Positions 36,359 to 44,327 of a DNA stretch of 64,000 nt are shown piece after piece; the first letter of the stretch is position 1, and every line of letters starts with the position of its first letter. The translations under genes and the position numbers were made by a program. The notes under the pieces are model-generated. The model worked only from the letters and a program-made list of their open reading frames with translations, was not told the origin of the DNA and made no database searches. Origin of the DNA: Micromonospora gifhornensis (GTDB lineage Bacteria; Actinomycetota; Actinomycetes; Mycobacteriales; Micromonosporaceae); assembly GCF_016863515.1 (NCBI RefSeq), contig NZ_BOPA01000034.1, positions 1-64,000 of the forward strand. Reading direction: 5' to 3'.

Positions 36359-37252
36359 ATGGCTCGGTGGAAGGCCTCGTTCGAGAACGGGCAGCTGGTC
36401 GTCCGGCGTGGACGGTGGTTGCCGTGGCTGAAGGCGCACGTCCGACGGATCCCGTTGGCCACGGTCGTGGACATCGGGTCGCTCACCCTGTCCGACCTGG
36501 CCAAGCGGCGCGCGCAGGTCACCGTGCAGAACCCCTCGGCACCGCATCTGCCCGAGGTCATCCCGGTCCGGTTCACGCCCGAGCAGTGGGAGGTGGCCGC
36601 CTGGTTCGTCAGGGAGCGGCGAGGGGCGCCGACGCAACGACCGCAACAGGCCCCGCCCCGCCCGGCCGCCGACGTGCCCGCGCAGCGACGGGCGCAACCG
36701 CCAGCCGCCCTGCAAGCCCACGTCGCGGCCACACCCCCGACGGCACCGACCGCTGCCGACCCGACTCGAAAGGCTGCCGACCCGACTCGGAAAACTGCTG
36801 ACCCGAGTCGGAAAGCTCCCGACCTGACTCGGAAAACTGCTGATCCGAGCCGGAAAGCGACCGCGTCGACAGCTCCGGTGATGCGGGCCGGCGACGGCAA
36901 ACGGTCTGTGTGGTTGTGGTCCGAGGGCGGGCAGGTTCACGGCTCGCTCGTTCCGGTGGGCAACGCCACTGCGCGCCAGCTGAGTGCTGCCGATGTGGCC
37001 GAGCTGCTGCTCGCCGAGCCGTACAAGGCGATGCCGGCGATCCGTGCGTTGACCGGCGTCGCCGACCGTGATCAGGCGTTGGCCCGGATCAGGAGCTGGC
37101 GGGCGAATCGGGTCGTGGTCAACTTGAGCGCTTCCGACCTGGCGGGGCGGCGAGTGACCGGGGCCATGCAGAAACCGGGTCGGAGCAACCCGGACGGCAG
37201 CGTACGGACCGTCTCCGGCGGCCTGCCGAGCATCAACAAGCGCCGCCGGTGA
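36359..37252 (+). CDS. Hypothetical protein with heptapeptide repeats
   Basis: This 297-residue protein starts at ATG 36359 behind GGGAGG (36345-36350). Its N-terminal domain (residues about 1-95, MARWKASFENGQLVVRRGRW) looks compact. A Pro/Ala-rich linker follows, with five ADPTRK-type heptapeptides (residues about 134-168), then a C-terminal domain (about 180-297) rich in charged residues and ending in Lys/Arg. No membrane segment or enzyme motif is visible. The Arg/Lys-rich linker and tail would suit nucleic-acid or cell-envelope binding, which is conjecture. It stands alone between PadR and the serpin. Confidence 0.7.
   Translation: MARWKASFENGQLVVRRGRWLPWLKAHVRRIPLATVVDIGSLTLSDLAKRRAQVTVQNPSAPHLPEVIPVRFTPEQWEVAAWFVRERRGAPTQRPQQAPPRPAADVPAQRRAQPPAALQAHVAATPPTAPTAADPTRKAADPTRKTADPSRKAPDLTRKTADPSRKATASTAPVMRAGDGKRSVWLWSEGGQVHGSLVPVGNATARQLSAADVAELLLAEPYKAMPAIRALTGVADRDQALARIRSWRANRVVVNLSASDLAGRRVTGAMQKPGRSNPDGSVRTVSGGLPSINKRRR
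36758..36862 (+). repeat. Five 21-bp tandem repeats
   Basis: Five units of the type GACCCGACTCGGAAAACTGCT start at 36758, 36779, 36800, 36821 and 36842. They encode repeated DPTRK/DPSRK-(A/T)-(A/P) heptapeptides in the linker of the surrounding gene. Units differ by a few substitutions but not in length. Confidence 0.85.
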
Positions 37253-37385
37253 AGCAGACGGTGACGCCTCGTCACCACGCGGTTCCGGTGCCCGACCGAC
37301 AAGCGATGGGCTTATATCGCAGAACTTCGATGTATTTTCGGTGTTGACCTGGTGTTCCGGCGTGGGGCTGCATTACCGTCGAGAT

Positions 37386-38675
37386 ATGGTCTCGCGTCGA
37401 TCGGTATTGCGGACCGTGCCCCTCGCGGCCGCCGCATTCACCGCCACCCCAGGTCAACTCCGCCGTCCCGACGAATCGTCCACATCGACCGATCCGATAC
37501 GCGTACCCCCCGATCCTGCCACGCTGGCCGCCGCCGCGACCGCCGTGCGCGGCTTCTCGGCCGACCTCTACCGCGAACTGGCCTCGACCCGTCCCGGCGA
37601 CAACGTGGTCTGTGCGCCGTACTCGGTCGGGCTCGCGCTGGCGATGACCAGGGCGGGTGCCGGCTCGACCACGGCGGCCGAGATGGACGCCGTGCTGCAC
37701 GCGCCGCATCCCCGACCCGGCGCGCTCGACAGCGGCCTCAACACCATCGAACAGACCCTCGCCATCCGCTACCAGGACGGCGACGGGACAGCCCGGCCCC
37801 TGCTGAGGACGGCCAACGCCCTGTGGACCCGGCTCGGCCTGGGCCTGCGACCCGGCTTCCAGGACACGCTGACCGGCTACTACGGTGCCGCGCCGCACCC
37901 GGTCGACTTCGCCGGCGCGCCGGAAGCGGCCCGCCAGGAGATCAACACCTGGGTGTCCGACCGGACCAACGCGAAGATCCCCGAGCTGTTGCCGTCCAAT
38001 GCGGTGAGCCCCGGCACCAGCCTGATTCTCACCAACACGACCTACCTCAAGGCGGCGTGGAGATACCAGTTCGTTCCGGCGTTGACCGCGACCGAGTCGT
38101 TCACCCGGGACGACGGCAGCGTGGTCGGCGTACCGATGATGCGGGGGCCGTTCGCCGGGATGGGCTACCAGGTCGGCGACGGGTGGCAGGCGGTCGACGT
38201 GCCGTTCGCGGGGGACCGGCTGGGCATGGCCATCGTCATGCCGACCGGGAACGATCTCGCCGCGATCGAGGCGAACCTCGACGGGGCGTGGCTGAGCGCG
38301 TTGCTGACCGGGTTCGGCGGCGCCACCGTCCAGTTGCGGCTGCCCCGGTGGACGTTCCGGCTGCCAGTGCAGTTGGCTGTCGCGCTGAGCAACCTCGGCA
38401 TGCCCACGGCGTTCACGCCGCAGGCCGATCTCAGTGGCATGAGCACCGATTCGTCCCTGTACATCAACGACGTGCTGCACGAGACGTTCATCGCGGTGGA
38501 CGAGAAGGGCACCGAGGCGGCAGCCGCGTCGGCCGTCATCATCCCGCCGCCGTCGATTCCGCAGGGACCGCAGTTCTTCGTGAACCGGCCGTTCCTGTAC
38601 GTCATCCACGACTGGTACACCGGCGTGCCGCTGTTCCTCGGCCGGGTCCACGACCCACTTGTCAGCACCCCGTAG
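37386..38675 (+). CDS. Serpin (serine protease inhibitor), Tat-type export signal
   Basis: This 429-residue serpin begins with a Tat-like signal SRRSVLR followed by an Ala-rich hydrophobic stretch, so it is probably exported folded. Family landmarks are NVVCAPYSVGLALAMTRAG (about residues 76-94), TNTTYLKAAWRYQF (about 217-230), and the hinge of the reactive-centre loop, DEKGTEAAAASA (about 379-390), followed by VIIPPPSIP and FVNRPFLYVI. The Ala-rich hinge is that of an inhibitory serpin. The loop after it is Pro-rich, and I cannot assign P1 or the target protease. ATG 37386 is used because it places the Tat motif at the N-terminus. A strong hairpin follows the gene. Confidence 0.9.
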   Translation: MVSRRSVLRTVPLAAAAFTATPGQLRRPDESSTSTDPIRVPPDPATLAAAATAVRGFSADLYRELASTRPGDNVVCAPYSVGLALAMTRAGAGSTTAAEMDAVLHAPHPRPGALDSGLNTIEQTLAIRYQDGDGTARPLLRTANALWTRLGLGLRPGFQDTLTGYYGAAPHPVDFAGAPEAARQEINTWVSDRTNAKIPELLPSNAVSPGTSLILTNTTYLKAAWRYQFVPALTATESFTRDDGSVVGVPMMRGPFAGMGYQVGDGWQAVDVPFAGDRLGMAIVMPTGNDLAAIEANLDGAWLSALLTGFGGATVQLRLPRWTFRLPVQLAVALSNLGMPTAFTPQADLSGMSTDSSLYINDVLHETFIAVDEKGTEAAAASAVIIPPPSIPQGPQFFVNRPFLYVIHDWYTGVPLFLGRVHDPLVSTP

Positions 38676-38703
38676 GCAGCAGGCGGGTCGCCTCAACAAC
38701 AGT

Positions 38704-38743
38704 GACGGTCCCGCCCGGCACCACAGGGCCGGGCGGGACCGTC
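38704..38743. terminator. Bidirectional terminator hairpin
   Basis: A perfect 16-bp stem, GACGGTCCCGCCCGGC (38704-38719) and GCCGGGCGGGACCGTC (38728-38743), with an 8-nt loop, lies between the convergent serpin and the minus-strand gene ending at 38757. It lacks a T-tract, as is common in high-GC actinomycetes. Confidence 0.85.
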
Positions 38744-38756
38744 AGGGCTGGCGCGG

Positions 38757-39473
38757 TCAGCCCTGGAGGGTGTCGAGCAGGTGTTGCAGCTCGGCGGTCA
38801 GCGCCGTGCGTGCCGCCGGTTCGGAGCCGTCGCGCTTGGCGTTCTCCACCTGACGGATCAACGCGGTGAGCACCGGCTTCGCGGCGTGCGCCGGACCGTC
38901 CTTGCTGAGCAGGTTGTCGATCACGGCCAGTCGGGACGTCACCTGCGATGCCGTCTGCTGCGCCAGCCGTTCGGCGTCGAGCAGCTCGGCGAGGAGTTCG
39001 CGCGTCGGTGCCAACCGCGGGTCACCGGACGCGCAGTACGAGCGCCGCTGCGCGTCGGCGATCGCGGTCTCGGCGCGGGCGTCGAGCAGCAGCGGGATCA
39101 TCCGCCGGTGTGCCTGTGCCATGGAAACGCCGACCCCGTCCGGGCGTACCTGCGCGTCGATCTGGTGTCGGCGCAACAGCTCCGCGAGCTGCCCGTCGTA
39201 CTGCTGCGCCGGGATCAGGTAGCCGCAGGTGTCGGCCTCCACCGGCAGCGTCCCCTCCTCGTCGAGGTAGACGGTGCCCCGACCGGCCTGCGCCTCGGCG
39301 GTCGAATGCGCGATGGCGGCAGTGATGTCGGCGCTGTTGGCGGCGAAGTACGCCACCGTCGCGTCGAGCACGAAGTCGAAGGCGCGTACGGCCCGGTGCC
39401 GGATGTTCAACGTCCGGTCCGGGTCGCGCCTGGTCGATCGAGCGGCGCACTCCTTGAGCAAGTCCTCAGACAA
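38757..39473 (-). pseudogene. C-terminal remnant resembling an M14 zinc carboxypeptidase
   Basis: The 238-residue product resembles the non-catalytic C-terminal part of actinobacterial M14 metallocarboxypeptidases: FDFVLDATVAYFAAN, GTVYLDEEGTLPVEA, CGYLIPAQQY, and MAQAHRRMIPLLLDARAE. It then ends in a helical tail. No zinc-binding HxxE or downstream catalytic residues are present, and no catalytic domain exists upstream; the start overlaps the MerR gene by 8 nt. I therefore read it as a truncated gene that may still be translated by coupling to merR. The family call is from memory of sequence style, so a free-standing helical protein remains possible. Confidence 0.5.
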
Positions 39474-39888
39474 CCGCCGCCGTGGCCGCCTCGGCGTCGT
39501 GGTGTGGCGTCCAGGGAGGTTCGCGCAGGGCCGGGCAGTGCTCGGGGGTCGGATGGTGCGCGATTTCGATCATGCGGTCGAGGGCGTCGCGTGCGGCAGC
39601 GAGGTCGGCCATGGCGGCGCTGATGCGGTCACGCTCGGCGGCCATCAGCTCGAAGACCTCCGGCGGACCGTGCCCGGTGTCGATGTAGGGCATCAGCTGC
39701 ACGATGGTGCGGCTGGGCAGGCCGGCGGTGAAGAGTTGCTGAATCAACCGGACGCGTTCGACAGCTGACTCGGGGTAGATGCGCTGGCCGCTGGGGGAGC
39801 GTTGCGAGGTGAGCAGGCCCTGCTCTTCGTAGTACCGCAGAGCTCTGGTGCTGACGCCCGCCTGTCGCGCGATGTCACCGATGCGCAT
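39466..39888 (-). CDS. MerR-family transcriptional regulator
   Basis: This 140-residue regulator has the N-terminal MerR winged helix (RIGDIARQAGVSTRALRYYE, then GLLTSQRSPSGQRIYPESAV) followed by a long dimerisation coiled coil. A single cysteine (Cys in EHCPAL) lies near the C-terminus, and no SoxR-type iron-sulfur cysteine cluster is present. It is divergent from the damaged SDR gene, with a typical MerR operator between them, and overlaps the downstream carboxypeptidase-like remnant. It would activate the SDR promoter by untwisting the long spacer, as MerR proteins do. Confidence 0.88.
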   Translation of the reverse strand: MRIGDIARQAGVSTRALRYYEEQGLLTSQRSPSGQRIYPESAVERVRLIQQLFTAGLPSRTIVQLMPYIDTGHGPPEVFELMAAERDRISAAMADLAAARDALDRMIEIAHHPTPEHCPALREPPWTPHHDAEAATAAVV

Positions 39889-39924
39889 CGGCGTCCCCCT
39901 CTGGTTGCCTCGTCCGACTTGCCC

Positions 39925-39955
39925 TTGACGTCAACGTCAACTCCTACGGTAGTCG
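39925..39955 (+). promoter_or_regulatory. MerR-type promoter/operator
   Basis: TTGACGT-CA-ACGTCAA (39925-39940) is a perfect palindrome that includes the -35 hexamer TTGACG (39925-39930). A -10-like TAGTCG at 39950-39955 leaves a 19-bp spacer, the over-long spacing typical of MerR-controlled promoters. It lies between merR (start 39888) and the SDR gene (start 40009) and points toward the SDR. Confidence 0.75.
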
Positions 39956-40008
39956 ACGCCGGGCCGGAACACGGCCCCCACCGAAGCCCACCCAGGGAGC
40001 GAGAACCC

Positions 40009-40494
40009 ATGAACACCGCTGACCAGATCGCCCTCGTCACCGGAGCCAACCGCGGCATCGGCCGCCAGTTCGTGCTCGAACTGCTCGACCGCGGGGCGAG
40101 CAAGGTGTACGCGACGGCCCGCCGCCCCGAGAGCCTCGACTTCACCGACAGCCGGGTGGTGCCGCTGCGCCTCGACCTGCTCGACCACGATTCCGTCGTC
40201 GCCGCCGCGAAGGCCGCCGAATGGAACATGACGAACGGCGTACGCCTCGAACTCGCCGCCCAGGGCACCCCGGTCCGGGGCGTCCTGCTCGGCGCGGCCG
40301 ACACGGACCTCATGGCCGGCTACGACGGACCCAAGATCGACCCCCATGACGTCCCACGGCTGTCGCTCGACGGCCTGGCAGCCGGATCGATCGAGGTGAT
40401 CGTCGACGACTGGACGGCCATGGTGAAGGCCTCGCTCGCCGGCGACCCCGCCCCGTTCTACACCCAGATCACCGAACTGCTCGGCGCCAGCTGA
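40009..40494 (+). pseudogene. Short-chain dehydrogenase with in-frame internal deletion
   Basis: The 161-residue frame begins like a normal SDR (ALVTGANRGIGRQF, with NAD(P)-binding TGANRGIG at residues 11-18) and ends like one (MTNGVRLELAAQGTPVRGVL through TDLM). The middle is missing: the NNAG motif, catalytic Ser and catalytic Tyr are absent, and sequence jumps at about residue 68 from DSVVAAAKAA to EWNMTNG. Intact relatives are about 230-245 residues. In them an AKAA follows the first part and an SKAA follows the catalytic Tyr, so recombination between these short similar segments would give exactly this join. It is in frame and may still be made, but cannot be an active dehydrogenase. Confidence 0.75.
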
Positions 40495-40531
40495 GCGACG
40501 TCGAGGGCTGGCCGTCGTCGTGGTGGCGCAG

Positions 40532-41086
40532 TCAGTCGAGGTCGTGTTCAGTCGGGCTGGTGTTGAGGACCCAGGCCAGCGGCATGGTCGCGCGGACGGT
40601 GTAGTTATCGCCGTCCAGGTGGTGCATGGTGACGGTCTGGGCGGCATCCTGGTCGACCACCCAGTACTGGCCGATGCCGGCGGCGGCGTACTCGTTGCGC
40701 TTCGTCACGGTGTCGATGCCCTCGGAGCCGGGTGAGATGATCTCGACGACGAGGAGCACATCGGCAACCGGCAGCCAGACGCCGTCAGCCTGAGCCTTAC
40801 TCCAGACGACCAGGTCGGGGATCCGTCCGCCGACGCTGCCGTCCCGGCCGGGAATGCGTAGACCCACGGTCTGAGCGACACGTTCCGCCGGCACTCCGCC
40901 CTGGGCGAACCACACCATGAGCCGGGTCGCGATGATGGCATGGGCGTACCCCGGCGGCGGCATGATCGAGAGGACTCCCTCCGGGCTGATCTCGTACCGG
41001 TGGTGTTCGTCCTCAGCCATCATCGCGGTGAGGTCATCGAGCGTCACGACCGGGGGCATGTATCTGCCAACCGCCTCTGAGCTCAT
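40532..41086 (-). CDS. Uma2-family putative restriction endonuclease-like protein
   Basis: This 184-residue protein of the Uma2 (DUF820) family has a PD-(D/E)XK nuclease fold. Visible motifs are the YEISPEGVLSIMPPPG entry, RIPDLVVW (catalytic Asp), VLLVVEIISPGSEGIDTVTK (Glu and Lys) and YWVVDQDAAQ. All expected acidic residues are present. Uma2 genes are numerous in actinomycetes, usually as single genes with unknown function, and do not by themselves mark a defence system. It is separated from the SDR by a short convergent gap. Confidence 0.88.
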   Translation of the reverse strand: MSSEAVGRYMPPVVTLDDLTAMMAEDEHHRYEISPEGVLSIMPPPGYAHAIIATRLMVWFAQGGVPAERVAQTVGLRIPGRDGSVGGRIPDLVVWSKAQADGVWLPVADVLLVVEIISPGSEGIDTVTKRNEYAAAGIGQYWVVDQDAAQTVTMHHLDGDNYTVRATMPLAWVLNTSPTEHDLD

Positions 41087-41231
41087 GCGCAGATCCTACC
41101 GGCCGAGGACCGGACCAGGGACGGTGACACCTTCGCACCTGGTTGACCCTCGGCAGTGGAGGGAGGCAGATGCGGAAGCGCCAGTGGCCGACAGCGTCGA
41201 GCGACAGCCGTGCGTTCGGTACGGTCGCCCG

Positions 41232-42263
41232 GTGAGCGACGACGACTTCGCCTCCCGGATCGAGCAGCACCGGCGTGAGCTGCGCGTCCACTGCTACCGG
41301 ATGGTCGGTTCCTTCGACGAGGCGGAGGACCTCGTGCAGGAGGTCTTCCTGAAGGCGTGGCGGGCGCGCGACGGGTTCGAAGGCCGGTCGTCGCTGCGCA
41401 GCTGGCTCTACCGCATCGCCACGAACGTCTGCCTCGATGCCCTCGACGGGCGCAAGCGGCGGTTGCTGCCCGATCAGGCCAACCCGGACTACCTGCCGGG
41501 GCAGCCCGTGGCGACCCTGGTCACCGGCCCGTGGCTGCAACCGTTCCCCGACGCGCTGCGCGAGCCGTACGCCCTGCGGGAAGCACGCGCGCTGCGCGAG
41601 CCGGTCGCGCCGCGCCAGGACGAGCCGGAGGTGGCGTTCGTGGCGCGGGAGACCCTGGAGCTGGCGTTCCTGGCGGCGATGCAGCACCTGCCACCCCGGC
41701 AGCGCGCCGCGGTGATCCTCTGCGACGTGCTGGGCTGGCCGGCGCGGCAGACCGCCCAGGTGCTCGACGGCAGCGTCGCCTCGGTCAACAGCGCTTTGCA
41801 GCGGGGCCGCGCGACGTTGCGGGAGCACCTCCCGCCGGGCCGGTCGGACTGGGCCCCGGCCGCGCCACCGACCGAACCGCAGCGGCAGGTACTGCGGCGA
41901 TACCTGGACGCGGTCGCGCGCGGCGATCTCGACGAGGTGGCGGAACTGCTGGCCAAGGACGTGCGGGCGACCATGCCGCCGTTGCCGGAGTGGTTCGCCG
42001 ATCGCGAGTCCGTCCTCGCGGCGCTGGCTGCTACCTGGGACCCGACCTCTGCCGATTACATCGGCGCGTTGCGGATGATTCCCACCAGCGCCAACGGGCA
42101 ACTCGCCGCGGCGAGCTACCGCCGACCGCCGGGCCAGCAGGTCTTCGAGCCGTTCGGGATCGGGGTGCTGCAGGTACGCGACGGCCTGATCACCGAGATC
42201 GTCGCGTTCCACGAGCCGGCGCTCTTCCGGGCGTTCGGCCTCCCGCCGACGCTGAACCGATGA
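41232..42263 (+). CDS. ECF RNA polymerase sigma factor with C-terminal SnoaL-like domain
   Basis: This 343-residue sigma factor has region 2 (ELRVHCYRMVGSFDEAEDLV, then FEGRSSLRSWLYRIATNVCL) and region 4 (LPPRQRAAVILCDVLGWPAR, then VNSALQRGR). Residues about 215-340 form a SnoaL/NTF2-like extension (LRRYLDAVARGDLDEVAEL). Such extended ECF factors (SigG- or SigJ-like) usually lack an anti-sigma factor and are controlled by the extension. GTG 41232 was chosen because it begins the conserved part; the frame is open further upstream without a supported start. A RibD-type reductase follows in the same direction 58 bp later, a common pairing. Confidence 0.88.
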   Translation: MSDDDFASRIEQHRRELRVHCYRMVGSFDEAEDLVQEVFLKAWRARDGFEGRSSLRSWLYRIATNVCLDALDGRKRRLLPDQANPDYLPGQPVATLVTGPWLQPFPDALREPYALREARALREPVAPRQDEPEVAFVARETLELAFLAAMQHLPPRQRAAVILCDVLGWPARQTAQVLDGSVASVNSALQRGRATLREHLPPGRSDWAPAAPPTEPQRQVLRRYLDAVARGDLDEVAELLAKDVRATMPPLPEWFADRESVLAALAATWDPTSADYIGALRMIPTSANGQLAAASYRRPPGQQVFEPFGIGVLQVRDGLITEIVAFHEPALFRAFGLPPTLNR

Positions 42264-42321
42264 GTTTTCGTCGCGGCTGCCGTCTCCTCTTCGGTACGAC
42301 CGATCGCACCAGGAGGACAGC

Positions 42322-42885
42322 ATGAGCGACTTCGCACCGCAGACCGCCGACGGCAAGGTTCTGTGGCATTTCACCATGTCACTTGACGGGTTCGTGGCGG
42401 GACCGGATCACGACATGACGTGGATGGAGACCGGCATCTCCGAGCGACCCGGCTTCGCCAAGCAGTACGTCGAGACGACAGGCGCCGTCCTCGGCGGCCG
42501 ACGTGGCTGGGACATGTTCCCCGACGCCGGCAGTGTCTACGGCGGCGACTGGACCGGCCCGGTCTTCGTGTTGACCCACCATCCCGAGGACGCGACACCC
42601 GCCGACCGGGTGACGTTCCTCAACTGCGACGTGGCGGAGGCCGTGCGGATCGCGTTGGCGGCCGCCGACGGCAGGAACGTGGAGGTGCTGTCGCCGGACA
42701 TCGGCCGCCAGCTCCTCGAACGTGGCCTGATCGACGAGATCGATCTGCACATCGCACCGGTGTTGCTGGGTGACGGCATCCGGCTCTACGAACACCTCGG
42801 TGGCCGTCCGATCTACCTGCACCGCGTCGGCGTCGACGACCCGACAGCCGAGGTGGACGTCCGCTACCGGCCGGCGGCAGCCTAG
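42322..42885 (+). CDS. Dihydrofolate reductase-like (RibD C-terminal) protein
   Basis: This 187-residue protein of the RibD C-terminal / DHFR-like family has SLDGFVAGPDHDMTWM near the N-terminus, GGRRGWDMF, VLTHHPED, and the closing motif IDEIDLHIAPVLLGDGIRL. Members bind NADPH; the substrate is unknown. AGGAGG at 42310-42315 gives an excellent ribosome-binding site for ATG 42322. It is probably controlled with, or by, the upstream ECF sigma factor. Confidence 0.87.
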   Translation: MSDFAPQTADGKVLWHFTMSLDGFVAGPDHDMTWMETGISERPGFAKQYVETTGAVLGGRRGWDMFPDAGSVYGGDWTGPVFVLTHHPEDATPADRVTFLNCDVAEAVRIALAAADGRNVEVLSPDIGRQLLERGLIDEIDLHIAPVLLGDGIRLYEHLGGRPIYLHRVGVDDPTAEVDVRYRPAAA

Positions 42886-42891
42886 CGGTCC

Positions 42892-42927
42892 GAGGTCCGG
42901 ACCAGCCCGCACGCTGGTCCGGGCCTC
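42892..42927. terminator. Bidirectional terminator hairpin
   Basis: GAGGTCCGGACCAGC (42892-42906) pairs with GCTGGTCCGGGCCTC (42913-42927), with one G-T wobble and a 6-nt loop. It lies between the convergent reductase (end 42885) and membrane glycosyltransferase (end 42944). Confidence 0.8.
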
Positions 42928-42943
42928 GACCAGCCCCGCTGTC

Positions 42944-44194
42944 TCAGATGATGAAGTGGGTCCAGTAGGCGAGCCAGATGACGAACAGGGCACCCTGCAA
43001 CACCGCGAGGGTGGCGGTCAGCCAGACGTCGAGTTGGGGTCGTCGTGCCCAGCCGGCCAGCACCAGGGCCACCGGGAACACCGCGAGCAGATAGCGCAGC
43101 AGGCTCTTGTAGACGGGGGTGCCCATCGACAGCGGCACCAGCACCATCATCACCCCGTACACCAGGTAGGGCAGGCCCAGGCGGCGGGCGCCGGCGACGA
43201 GGACGGCCAGGAACAGCACGGCGATCCAGACCCGTACGGCGTCGGGTGCCGCTCCGGTCAGGCCGTGCCAGAGGACGCCGAGCGGGTTCTGCACGCGGAT
43301 GTTCCAGCCCTGCTCCTGGGCGTGCTTGTAGGCGAACCAGTCGCCGCTCTGCCACCAGCAGAACGCCATGAAGCTGAGCCAGCCTGCGGGCAACAGCAGC
43401 AGCGGCCACCCGGCTCGGAGATATCGCCACAGGGCGCGCGGGCGCAGCCGGTAGCCGCCCTGGCGCAGCAACAGCAGGACCAGTGGTAGCGCCACGAAGA
43501 ACCCGGCCGACCGGCTCAACGCGAGGAAGAAGCCGATGACGCCGACCAGCAGCCAGCGTCGTTTCTCCGCGTAGTAGAAGGTGGCAAGCGTCAGGCAGAG
43601 GAAGAGGGATTCGGTCAGCGCCGCGTGGAACAGGAATGCGGTGGGCAGCAGCACCAGGTACCGCACGAACCGCCGCGCCGCCCGGCCACCGTCGCCCGGC
43701 CCGCCGGCGGTGGCTGCGCCCGGCTCGTCGGCGCGGCCGGTGGCAGCGCTCCGGTCGTCGGTCAGCAGGCGCTCGCCGAGGCGGACGCCGTAGTAGAGCA
43801 CACCCACGTAGGCCACGTTGGCGATGACCAGCAGGGCCAGCGCGGTGTCGCCGCCCAGCAGTGGGGCCAGCGGCCGGGCGAGGAACGGATACAGCAGCGG
43901 GAAGGCGAAATCCGTCCACGGTTGGTCGAGCGGCAGCCGGGCCAGGTGGTCGTAGAGGAACGAGTCCCAGGCGAACCAGAGCGACAGCCACCCGTGCGGT
44001 GAGACCTCCCGCTGCTGCTGGCGCATCTGCGCCTCGTCGGGCGGGGGCGCCCACGCGGTGCCGTCGAAGGCGGCGAGCGTGAGCACCCCGACCAGCGTGA
44101 AGACGATCTTCGTGCCGAGGAAGACCCCGAGCACGTACGGCCAGGGTGCCGGCACCCGCGCGAGCGCCCGGCCCACCCGGCCCGTCCCGACCAT
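42944..44194 (-). CDS. PIG-V-like integral membrane mannosyltransferase
   Basis: This 416-residue multi-pass membrane protein begins WPYVLGVFLGTKIVFTLVGV. It has the loop WFAWDSFLYDHLARLP after the first membrane segment, as in PIG-V/GPI-mannosyltransferase-type GT-C enzymes whose catalytic Asp lies in that first loop, and then about eight further hydrophobic segments (FLFHAALTESLFLCLTLATF is characteristic). It should transfer a sugar from a polyprenyl-phosphate donor on the outer membrane face. ATG 44194 follows GGGGGACGG closely; ATG 44263 is an alternative. It is divergent from a Glf-like flavoprotein, suggesting a shared role in surface glycans. Confidence 0.82.
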   Translation of the reverse strand: MVGTGRVGRALARVPAPWPYVLGVFLGTKIVFTLVGVLTLAAFDGTAWAPPPDEAQMRQQQREVSPHGWLSLWFAWDSFLYDHLARLPLDQPWTDFAFPLLYPFLARPLAPLLGGDTALALLVIANVAYVGVLYYGVRLGERLLTDDRSAATGRADEPGAATAGGPGDGGRAARRFVRYLVLLPTAFLFHAALTESLFLCLTLATFYYAEKRRWLLVGVIGFFLALSRSAGFFVALPLVLLLLRQGGYRLRPRALWRYLRAGWPLLLLPAGWLSFMAFCWWQSGDWFAYKHAQEQGWNIRVQNPLGVLWHGLTGAAPDAVRVWIAVLFLAVLVAGARRLGLPYLVYGVMMVLVPLSMGTPVYKSLLRYLLAVFPVALVLAGWARRPQLDVWLTATLAVLQGALFVIWLAYWTHFII

Positions 44195-44327
44195 CCGTCC
44201 CCCGACCGTCACGAATCGGGCCGGCGTACCCGCTGCGGCGGCGACCACACCCGCAGCACGCATGTGACATCGCCGCGAAGGCGGGTAACCGGCCGGGTCG
44301 GTCGGGGGACGTGAGGTGGCGAGGGTC

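Noticed and set aside
36758..36862. The 21-bp repeats as a CRISPR-like array.
   Set aside because: Units are contiguous without spacers and encode an in-frame heptapeptide.
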